Origin: Diadophis punctatus similis
Lineage: Eukaryota > Chordata > Lepidosauria > Squamata > Dipsadidae
Direction: 5' to 3'
DNA: 64,000 bases
Assembly: GCA_023053685.1 (NCBI GenBank)
Contig: JALIGW010000029.1
Span: forward strand, 5,267,707-5,331,706
Notes under the pieces: model-generated
The model's input: the letters and a program-made list of their open reading frames with translations, nothing else
Databases searched by the model: none
What the model was told of the DNA's origin: nothing
Part shown: positions 51,083-61,600 of the stretch, piece by piece
Numbering within the stretch: the first letter of the stretch is position 1
Layout of the letters: each line of letters starts with the position of its first letter
Made by a program: the position numbers and the translations under genes

Positions 51083-52736
51083 CATCAATGTCATGAATGG
51101 TTCCTTTTACCCCTCTTTCAGGTTTTTCCACTACACGTCCTGCTAGCTTGTTAGACTATTCCAAAATTGGTGCTTATATTCCTGTTAATCACATACCTCC
51201 CAGTCCAATACACCCCATGTCTGGAATGTTGCAACAAAGGTGAATTAATATAAATTTTCAAAGTGATTATTTTTATTTAATTATATTTCTATGCCGCCCA
51301 ACTACCTAGGGACTCTCTATCATCTTTATAAGTGCAGCTTTTGTGCTCAGCCACATTGTGAGAGACTAACAACCTCCTCACTGCCTTTCAAAAGTTCATT
51401 TTGTCTAAGCACATGTCTTGGCAAATTTAGTTGGAGGCAGTGAAGTGGGGAATGCAAAACTAAATAGGTTCAAGGACCAAGGAACAATTAGGGTGAGCCA
51501 CAGAAGTCTTTTAAGGAACTAATGAGACAAATGGATCTCTAGATGAGTTAAAGTTAATGGTGCATTAAAGAAATACAGTAAAATTGCACAGCCTTGAATA
51601 AATTCCTTGCATCCATCTGTAGTGCAGAAGAGGTAGGACCAATGCCATTATCTAAGATTATAGAATATTGCCAAAGGATTAAATCAAAGAACTAAAAGCA
51701 ACCTGCAGATAGCATCCATGCTGGTCAGTCAAAGATATTCTAGGCCAGCTACCTGAAATACTGAAGCAGGAGCACTAAATATCCTGCTTTTCTGCACAGT
51801 TTGCATCCAAATGTGAATTATTGTTGGAGACCTATTACCTTTGAGTGCTGTTGCATTTTGGGTTGAGGGGCTAATGCCTCGCAAAATTAAGTCCTGGTCC
51901 ATTGGAGTCAAAGATAAGCTGTTTTTCTCTAGCCAATAATTATCTACCACAACATCATGATTTGGTACAAAAGATGTAGAAAGAGATTCTGGGGTTTAGG
52001 GGTGATTCATGTAATTGGGTGTGAGCATCTCTATAGAAGAAGACTTACAAAGTCATCTTGATTTTGGAAACGAAACACTCACAGATCTTTCAGGGTCTTT
52101 TGTAGTGTCAAAAAAGATATTGAATAGTAAAAGCTAGGATGCTAACAGAATAAAAAGGTTTTGTCCTCCCCAAAAAATAGATCAAAAGAGACCGGCAAAA
52201 AGAACAGGGAAAATATTAATAAAATAATATTATTTTATTATAAAATTAATGCAGTAAGACAATTTTATTATACACTTAATACAACTGAAAAATATTTAAA
52301 TACATTAGATATGGATGATCAATATTGAGGTTAAAGAAGGAGATTATAGAAGAGCCAGATGAATTATTTATGTGGCTTTGCTCAAAAAAAATCATAGTAT
52401 TTGGATATTTTAAGCAGATGGGCCTAACCACAGGTATATTTTTAATTTCTTATAATTCTCTATACAGCTTCAATAAAACCAACACAAAGAGCAATATGAC
52501 TCCACCCAGCATTGCTTAGTTGGTTTAAACAACAGATATCACTCTTGAGGAGAAAACATACTCTTAAAAGGAAACGCTTTTCGCAGTCTCTTCTGAACAC
52601 AACTCATGCAGAACCCATCTATTGAAATCTTCAAGGTCCTGAAGATTTTAGTCTCCATTTATGTGCCACAAATCCTGCTGTCGCTCAGGGACAGGTCTCT
52701 CTGCCTGAACATTAGTGGACTTGAGGAGGTGCATTC

Positions 52737-52899
52737 CAGCGGTGGGTTGCTCCCGGTTTTGGCCCAGTTCTTAGAACCGGTAGCGGCGGCAGGGGGAGTC
52801 TCCACCCACCCATCCAGGACGCTTCTGCGCATGCGCAGAAGCGTCGTGCACAAGCGCATGCACAGAACCGGTAGCAACGGGTTTTAGAACCCACTACTG
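52737..52899. mobile_element. Non-autonomous hAT element, 163 bp
   Basis: Ends CAGCGGTGGGTTGC and AACCCACTACTG; flanks GTGCATTC and TTGCATTC agree at 7 of 8. Contains TCTGCGCATGCGCAGA. Confidence 0.84.
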
Positions 52900-53629
52900 T
52901 TGCATTCCCATGAGCTGGGTCTTTGTTCCTTCAGTTCCACCCCTTCTACTATCCAGAAGGCTTTTATTTTTCATGATTCCCTTGCTACCCCAATTTTTGG
53001 GAGCACAACCACCTGTGTAATGACACATTTTAGTTGCTTTTACACAAAAGTCACGTTTGGTATGCAGTTAAAGCATAAACGTGATCTTTTGAGCAGTCAG
53101 GAGCTGAACTTTGGAAAGTAATTGTTCAGCTTCTGAGCCATAGGCAGTTTCACAATGAAGGTTCTTGAGTGGACACGGGTGAATTTGGGGGTGGAATTTT
53201 GCACACCGGTGTCAGTCCTTGACTATGTTTTGAAAAAAGTGAAAAATCAGGCTACCACAAATAATTTTACTGTTGAATTTCAGTAGTCCCACCCTGGGAG
53301 TGGGGGTTCGAGAAGCTATAGAAATGAACACGGGGAGAAATTAAGTAGCCTCTGGTTGCCACCCTTGAGTTAAAGCATACACGCCCAGCAGACTTAGCAG
53401 CTGTTGGTGTGTTTGGTAAGTTTTATGGCACCTTTGCTGTCTGGAATATAAATGCTTACACATTCCCCACTTAGATTCCGACTCTGGTATTGTACTGGTA
53501 TAATGTGGCTGATGAAGGGTTTGTTCTCTGGTTGATTAAGAAATTGGGTGGCTGTTACTGATTCAGAACTCGGCAGAAATGGAATAGTTTTAGACACTTC
53601 CATTTCTGCCCACCAAAGGCCATCTAGAG

Positions 53630-54377
53630 CAGCAGTTCCCAACCTGGGGGTCGGGACCCCTTTGGGGGTCGAAAGACCATTTCCCAGGGTTCGCCCCGGC
53701 ATCCTCAGCTCCCCCCCACTGCCACAAGCCTGGCCATATCGCGCCCCAGAATCCGCGACCCCACCGCGACCCACCCCGCTGCCGCCATTTGGGTTCTTTT
53801 ACCCTCTGCACATGCGCAAAGCGTTCTGCATGCGCAGAGGGCAAAAGAACTCAAATGGCAGCATCCAGGCGGGTGGGGGAAGCGGGCGGGGGAAGCCCCG
53901 CGCCGGTCTGCCACCGGCTCCATCGGCTCTGCGACGACCGACAGGCAAGAACGAACCGGGAGCATTTCACCCCTGCGAAAGGCGTGCGCGACTTTGGCGG
54001 GGCTGGGACAGGCGACTGCCCGGAGAGAGCCATACCCTTCACCACGAACGCTACAGGTAGACGGGAGAGACTCTGCGAAGGGGGTGGCTCTCTCCGGGCA
54101 GCCGCCTGTCCCGGTCCCGCCAAAGTCGTGCACGCCTTTCGCGACGGGGCTCGAAAAGCTCCCAGAGGCAACACGTGAAGTGAGCGGAGACCTCGCCCGG
54201 ATCTGGAGACTTCGCTCGGATGCCGCCATTTGGGTTCTTTTACCCTCTGCGCATGCGCAGCACGCTTTGCGCATGCGCAGAGGGTAAAAAACCCCAAATG
54301 GAGGCGGCGGGGTGGGTCACGGTGGGGGCGCAGGGGCAGGGCGAGGGTTGCGGCATTAGGAAGGTTGGGAACCGCTG
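53630..54377. mobile_element. SPIN/Charlie-type hAT element, non-autonomous (748 bp)
   Basis: Ends CAGCAGTTCCCAACCTGGGG and AGGTTGGGAACCGCTG. Perfect 8-bp duplication ATCTAGAG (53622-53629 and 54378-54385), which fits the NTCTAGAN target preference of these elements. Sub-terminal pieces 'gggtcgggacccctttgggggtcg' and 'gttgcggcattagg' resemble the SPIN family as I recall it. The interior holds an inverted repeat: 'gcgaaaggcgtgcgcgactttggcgggg' (about 53976-54003) faces 'cccgccaaagtcgtgcacgcctttcgc' (about 54115-54142). No transposase. Confidence 0.82.
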
Positions 54378-54616
54378 ATCTAGAGCGTTCAGACAAAATT
54401 CATTCACAAAGAGAAGAGAATTGCTATCTTCTGTGCCATTTTTAAGGGAAGCATTCAGCACATGTTGCTTCTACCAAGCCATTTATTTCTTTTAAAATAT
54501 TAGACAGGTTTTCTTTCTTAATTTGCTTCGGTGCCTTTAGTGCTCCTTGATGGTATCAGTTGTGGAAATGTTAATGTAAATTAATTTTGAAGTTCTTATA
54601 TACTATATAATATATA

Positions 54617-55008
54617 TAGGTAGTCATCAACTTATGACCATAATTGAACCCAAATTTTCTGTGGCTAAGTGGCACATTTGTTCAGTGACTTTTGCCCCAT
54701 TTTACAACCTTTCTTGCCACCGTTGTTGAGTGAATCACTGCAGTTGTTAAGTTAGTAACAAGGTTGTTAGTGAATCTGGCTTTCCCATTTACTGTGCTTA
54801 TCAGAAGGTCACAAAAGTTGGTAACATGATCCCAGGATACTGCAACCATCATAAATATGAATCAGTTGCCAAATGTCTGAATTTTGATCATGTGACTATG
54901 GGGATGCTGCAACGGTCATAATTGTGAAAAACGATCATAAGTCATTTTCAGTGTCGTTGTAACTTTGAATAGTCACTAAACAAACTGTTGTAAGTTGAGG
55001 ACTACCTG
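54617..55008. mobile_element. Palindromic TA-flanked element, 'AGTCCTCGACTTA' family, copy 3
   Basis: Left end AGGTAGTCATCAACTTATGAC and right end TAAGTTGAGGACTACCTG are inverted, TA at both edges (54615-54616 and 55009-55010). Interior order matches copy 1 at 989-1371. Confidence 0.72.
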
Positions 55009-55175
55009 TACATCATGCAGTAATTTGAGGACATTGTACATCAGTCTGCTTTCCTCATACTATGGGATACGACACTGGTCTACTTTTTAAAGAAGTTAGA
55101 AAAATTAATAAGAAAATTTGTATGAAAAATTCTGAAGGCATTGTACAAGAGCTTCATTAGTATTACTGTATAGAG

Positions 55176-55559
55176 CAGTGATGGCGAACCTTTTTTGGTT
55201 CGCGTGCCAAAAGGGGGGGGGAATGTGGGGGATCACGTGTGTGCGTGCCCACACTCATAATTCCATGCACCCCCGCACATGCACGCATGACCCCCCCTAC
55301 TCCCAGCATGCAATGGCACGCCCATTTTTCGCTTTGCCCAGGCTCCAGAGCCTTCCTAGGAGCCTGGGGAGGGCGAAAACGGCCTTCCCCACCCCCTCTG
55401 GAGGCTGGAAACAGCCTGTTTCCCGACTCCCAGTGGGCCCAGAAGGCCCGAAAATCAGCCGGCTGGTGCACACATGCACGCCGGACCTGAGCTTGCGTGC
55501 CCACCGATATGGCTCCGCGTACCACTTGTGGCACCTGTGCCATAGGTTCGCCATCACGG
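55176..55559 (-). mobile_element. Non-autonomous hAT element, 'CAGTGATGGCGAACC' family, copy 4 (384 bp)
   Basis: Perfect 8-bp duplication GTATAGAG (55168-55175 and 55560-55567). It is inverted relative to copy 3 at 43570 and shares nearly all of its interior ('aaacagcctgtttcc', 'ccccaccccctctggaggc'). Confidence 0.9.
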
Positions 55560-56764
55560 GTATAGAGTTTACAGGTAGCCATTTCTTTTTTCTGGTGCAT
55601 ATTATTTTGTTCTGACTACCAGTCCATATGATGTGTGCGACTGAGGTAGACGTTCCCTGTTAGTTTTTCTGATATGTGGCAACCTTAATATGAAGTTACT
55701 GTAGGTAAGGCTTTTTTTTTAAAAAAAAAAACTTACCTAACTTACCTACTTCTAAAAAAAATATTGATGCTTGAGGCCATCCAAGTCTTGTGGTTATTCT
55801 GTGCATTTGAAATATTTTGGGGTTTTTGGTAGTGCTACTGCTGATCTGTTTAATTGGATCATATTAGATAAATTTCAGGGGAGTGGCTTGGGGAGGGATT
55901 GGGTAAAAAAGGCATATAAGCCTAAATTCCTGTTTTCATAGCAGAAATAAGTTTTGTGACACTACCCTGCTCTTCTTTTGCTCCTCTGTTGAAGAGAGAA
56001 TTTGATGGACAGCAATTACTAACATAAGTGTTTCATCCTTTGTCCAGACTTCGGTTGTGGTTAGCTGCATTTTTGAATAGATCTATGTTGCACATACCAG
56101 CTAGCATTCCAAATATTCCATTGCCCAATTGGGCTCACTTCATGATAGGAAGGCTGCTGCAGGATTCCTCCGTTGGAGAAAAAACTCTAAAGATTGTACT
56201 GAGGCAAAGGGGCTTCCCTTCCCCTGAAAAGAATAATTAGCATGCACACCAAATCTTTGTCTGTGTGGAGGTATTATAGGTCTACTCGCTGCCGATCCCT
56301 TTCTTAAACCCATTCCCCGAATAAAAGCTCTGTCCATATATTCTGTTCTTATCCAGTGGTTGCCACAGTGATCAGCAACGGGTCTGCCTGTCCTTCCATC
56401 CTCTCAGCTGAATTTGCTGAGACCAAATCAAACTTATTTTGAAGTCTGATGTCGTCCCAACTTGGCAATAGAGCCACTGGGTCAAGAAAGAAAGTGGGAC
56501 TGGCTGCAGCTCTGTCTATTAAACCCTTTGTCAGCCCTGAGACAGGCAGAGATTAATGTTTGCTTTGCTCTTGCAAAATGAAAGGCTGAAAAGAATACCA
56601 ACACCAATATGTTGCCATCAAGCTTAGGGGTCCCCAGAGTTAGGGGGGCCATTCATTTGCTTGGAGAAATGAAAGGGGAAAGAATTTTCATCTATTGGGT
56701 CTAGAGTTTTACCTACTGCCCCAAAGCTTTCTCAAAGTGCTGTAGAGTTTGTACTCAACAGTGG

Positions 56765-56812
56765 TGAGATGATGATGTTGATGTTGATGTTGACGATGAC
56801 GATGACGATGAC

Positions 56813-56843
<31 letters not shown>

Positions 56844-56865
56844 ATTATTATTATTATTATTATTA
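56765..56865. repeat. Compound GATGTT / GACGAT / GAT / ATT microsatellite
   Basis: A graded run from (GATGTT) through (GACGAT) and (GAT)n to (ATT)n. It adjoins the AATAG tail of the LINE at 56866. The minus strand would read as poly-His/Asn. Confidence 0.92.
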
Positions 56866-57616
56866 GAATAGAATAGAATAGAATTCTTTATTGGCCAAGT
56901 GTGATTGGACACACAAGGAATTTGTCTTTGGTGCATATGCTCTCAGTGTACATAAAAGAAAAGATACATTTGTCAAGAATGGTTGTCATAGGGTTCAAGT
57001 AAGCAATCAGGAAACAATCAATATGAAATAATCGTAAGGATACAAGCAACAAGTTACAGTCATACAGTCATAAGTGGGAGGAGATGGGTGATAGGAACGA
57101 TGCGAAAAACTAATAGTAATAGTAATGCAGCCTAGTGAATAGTTTTACAGTGGTGAGGGAATTATTTGTTTAGCAGAGTGATGGCGTTCGGGAAAAAACT
57201 GTTCTTGTGTCTAGTTGTCTTGGTGTGCAGTGCTCTATAGCGACGTTTTGAGGGTAGGAGTTGAAACAATTTATGTCCAGGATGCGAGGGGTCAGTAAAT
57301 ATTTTCACGGCCCTCTTTTTGACTCGTGCAGTATACAGGTCCTCAATGGAAGGCAGGTTGGCAGTAATTGTTTTTTCTGCAGTTCTGATTATCCTCTGAA
57401 GTCTGTGTCTGTCTTGTTGGGTTGCAGAACCAAACCAGACAGTTATAGAGGTGCAGATGACAGACTCAATGATTCCTCTGTAGAACTGTATCAGCAGCTC
57501 CTGGGGAAGTTTGAGCTTCCTGAGTTGGCGCAGAAAGAACATTCTTTGTTGTGCTTTTTTGATGATGTTTTTGATGTTAGATGACCATTTTAGGTCTTGA
57601 GATATGATGGAACCTA
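56866..57616 (-). mobile_element. CR1/L3 LINE 3' end with AATAG tail, antisense
   Basis: On the minus strand 57641-57162 encodes a conserved CR1/L3-type ORF2 C-terminus: DLKWSSNI, QRMFFLRQLRKLKLP, FYRGIIESV, LQRIIRTAEK, DPSHPGHKLFQLLPS, RYRALHTKTTRHKNSFFP. The frame is intact to its stop. The 3' tail is (AATAG)n, seen as 'gaatagaatagaatag' at 56866-56882. This tail type is known from snake CR1/L3 elements that seed microsatellites. ATT repeats lie on both sides, so it probably inserted into an (ATT)n tract. Confidence 0.88.
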
Positions 57617-58578
57617 TTATTATTATTATTATTATTATCAAAGGCAGATCTAAGAAGGCAGTGGACTATTATATCACATGTTATGTTTTTTGTGAACATT
57701 CCTGCACAGACCCACTTGATTGTGCATCTTTCTGAGCCTTGTAAGCCATGTTGATGGATGCACAATTAACTCAAGCCAAATTTTCTCTACGGATGCATGC
57801 ATTTTAATGGCTCCAACCTTACTGGATAGACTGGATTTGTCATACATGCATACTGAATCCAAACAGTTTCTTACATACTGTATATGACAAGTATATTTCT
57901 TCACCCTTCCTCTCAGAATTTAAGTCAGCACTAAGGAGATTCATCTGTTTTGTTCTCATATGCATTTAGCATATGAGCTCATATCAGCTTATTCATTTAG
58001 TCCAAGATTAATTGGTCTAAGTCTAGTCTGTTTCAAGACTGAGTTAGTCTTTCAATTAAAATGTATGTGCTTTGATATAATATTCATTAATGCATTATAA
58101 TCCAGTGGTTCTGGACTGTCGGATAAGATCATAATGGATTTTTTGTTTGGTTTTTTGGGGGGTTGATATACTGTAGAACGTAAAGCTGGTTTATTTAAAA
58201 TTTCAAGCTACAAGATTTGATTAATATTTAATACTCTGCAGTAAAGAATATATCTAGTTCCCTGTAACATTTTTGCTTGCTTTCGAAATCTGGAATTAAA
58301 AAACAAAAAACTGAATTCCGCCCTCAGATACAAAACTATGGTCATTGAATAGTTGGCCATGGTAAAAGAGGCAATAAGGAGGAAATAAGAATGCATTTGC
58401 ACATGTGGGTCTTGTGGTGCATATATATTCCATTAAGGCCTTCCAATTGTTTATTTTTTTATCCCCCCCCCCAGTAAGAATTGGCTTTTATATCAGTAGG
58501 TATCAAGTGGAGACTACTAGAAACAATCTTCTGTGCATACTTTCCGATCCAGCTGTGATATAATGCTGCTCTTCTTTT
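57617..58578. other. Intron sequence, nothing recognised
   Basis: Apart from the (ATT)n remnant at about 57616-57640 I see no repeat or coding signature. Confidence 0.4.
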
Positions 58579-58662
58579 TCCTCCTCCTCCTCCTCCTCCT
58601 CCTCCTCCTCCTCCTCCTCCTCCTCCTCCTCCTCCTCCTCCTCCTCCTCCTCCTCCTCCTCC
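58579..58662. repeat. (TCC)n microsatellite, about 28 units
   Basis: An uninterrupted polypyrimidine mirror repeat of about 84 bp. Such tracts can form triplex DNA. Confidence 0.95.
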
Positions 58663-61600
58663 AATATCTCTACATCAGTGGTAGCTTCTTATAAAAGAAT
58701 AAGCTGTCACACAGAAGCTGTAACCAATCCTATTAGATCTAATTTGGTTCAGAGCTGTAACTTAGCTTTATGGACCCAGTCTTATTTCCTCCATTTTTGC
58801 TCTTTTGAGAAAATCCTGAAATATTCAAAGGAGAAGGGAAAAACTGATTCATGTTAAATGAGAACTTACCTATTTCATGTGTTCAGTCTGATACACAGAC
58901 TGAAGCACCCTTGCATGCTGATTATCTCTGCTTTCCCAAATGTTTCAATGTTGTTTGCCGCTTTAAAAATCAATCCAAAACATCAGTAACAAAAAAGAGC
59001 GCACACTAAATTGCGCATTTATACATCCCTGTAAACATGCATATTAAGAAAAAACACAAGTCATAAAAATAGACATACTTTTAAAAAATAGGATGCTGGT
59101 AGAGAAATGAGAGACATTCAGGAAAGCGGTAAAAAAATGAACAAAATCAAGTTTAAGAGAACCATGACCTTGTTTTGAGATAGACAAAGCCAATGTATTA
59201 CTCCAAAATAGTTGTGGTCTCTTAGTCAACTATCCAAATCAATACTTTTATTCTACATCTTAGATCTAGCTTATCAACTTCATATGCTGACAAGGTCTAG
59301 AATCATGCATGATTTCCTGTAATTTGTGCTTACACGATAGATACTGAGTGAAAAAACAAAACTTCCACATATTACTGTCTCATATGAATACAGCATGCAG
59401 GGACAATCTTCTCTCTTCTCCTTCATCCCACTCCCTTCTATGAAGCATTGTTTCTTGCCTTGATAAACTCAAGGCAGTCTGATGACATTTGCCTAAACTA
59501 AATTCGGTGAGAAATGTACCCTTAATTGAAGTTTCCCCCCTCCTTCCTTAAACCCCTTTCCGTCATAACGGGCATGAAACACCCATTAGAAGTGGAGTAA
59601 TTATGTATGTGAATATAGCACAGGCTAGATCCTAATCGGGATGAATGCAGAAGTTCAGTTCCTAAGGATATCAGCAAATCTTAACAGAAAGGATCTCCCT
59701 GGGCCTTTTAAAGCTAGAATGTTGTGAGGCCACCTTGGGGAAGATGTGCTGAAGACTCCTTACATCCAAGTTGCCTTGTTGAATGAACTATTGTTCTGGG
59801 CGACTTCCCTCTTCTCTTTCCCCAGTTGCTATGAATGTTGTTGTTTGGGGTCATTAAGGAGTTCTGATGGTAAAGAGGCCATGACCCTGGCAGGGTCTCA
59901 ATAGCTATTGTCCCTTTTCTTTTTCCTTCTTGAATGGCTGATGGCCTGTCTCAGAGTTAGGCAGGGAGGGAGGATTTTCCCACAACTGATGGATGAAGCA
60001 GGACGGGGGAGATGCAGAGATTCCTACGCCCTTTTCTTCCACCCCCAAATCTGTTGGTTTCATCCTCGTGATGGATTATAATCAATTATGGGGTCTGTGT
60101 AGTGGCTTGGCTTGCAGTAGGTTTTCCCATTGTAAAAGCCTGTTTCTTAAAAATCAGCCTTCCTACCTAATTTCCCAGAAACATTTTTGACGGGATTTTA
60201 TTTAGTTAAACCTAATGAAAGAAGGATCCCCCACCCCCAGAGAATAGAAATGGGGTAGAGTTAGAAATATCCAAGTGTTAATTAGTAGAAAACTGATTGT
60301 CTACATTGAGAGCCAATTTGCAGTAACAGTTAAGGAGCTAGACAGAAAACAGGAGCCCTGGAGTTCTGTTGATCTTTGGACACAGAATGTGTGTCTGGCT
60401 GACTTTGGGCCGGTCATTCTCCTCAGCCCAATTCACCCCTCAAGTGTTGTTACGAAGAAATGTTAAATTATACAAAATTTAATCTAATAGATCCATATAT
60501 ATTACTTCATATCTCAGCCTTCTTAGCAGTATTTTTTTCAAGATTTTTTTTTTCATGGAATAAGGATTAATCACTAGAGCCTTGTTCTTTTGAACTGTGT
60601 TTTGCACATGGCTATGACATAAAGCATTTCATGTAATTCAGATCTAAATAAACAAAATTAATTTTCCCTATTGTTTGATCACTGCTAATTCATACTCTTC
60701 AGTTATCTGCAACAGGCAATTGTTCCTAGTACTACGTACCGGTAGTTAGTGGGGTTCCATTAATCTGTAGCACAGATGTAATTTCTGAAACATACAGTAT
60801 CTTTCTGTTTTTAACAAAATGGGACTCCAATTAACATAGATCAACAGATCTACTTTTATTTGGAGTTGTTACACCTCTGAAAATCATTCAGTATTTGTGT
60901 TGCTTACGGCTAAGTTTGGGGATGGCAAATGTTGATACTGCTTTGACATTTTAATCAAATTCTTCTCATTTTAAGAATAGGTTTTAAATATGTTTTGCTG
61001 TGAAATTCGTTCTGTACCCTTTTTAGCCTCATATTAATATCATCTTGGAAGACAGGTAATTTAAGACTGGGGATGTCAGTCCCCCTTGTCACCAACCTTT
61101 AGACAGCTAGATACTCACTGCTTGAGAAGTCAAGAGGCATTCATGTCCCATCAAAGCTTTGGATCTGAGTAATTTAATAAGCTGAAGTCATGAACAGCTG
61201 TCTAAATCACCCTGCCTAGAGATACGCACACATATTAGCTCAGAGAAAATGTACATGAATGCACAAAGCTGCAAAATAATCAGGGTAAACTAAGATGGCT
61301 TTTGTGGCTGGTTAAATTGCATCCAATTTACAGTACAATTTGCTAGGCACAGTGTTTTCCACTCACATACTGCTTACAGTACTTACTAATATTAGAATAT
61401 AGGTGGATTTGTAGCTTTAAGGCACATCTTCGTCACAATTTCCCAGCTATAGCAAGAATCGCTTAAATAAGAGACACCTTTTTTTCAATTTAGAAACCCA
61501 GTTTTCTAGATTGCCCAGTACATGATGATTTTACAGGTCGGATTATTTTCTCTCTATTGCTAGTCCACTAGGGCAACAATTCCTACCTTCATTGCAGAGA

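Noticed and set aside
53548..54396. Overlapping open frames of 130-189 codons
   Set aside because: All fall in the palindromic interior of the SPIN-type element and read through its terminal repeats.
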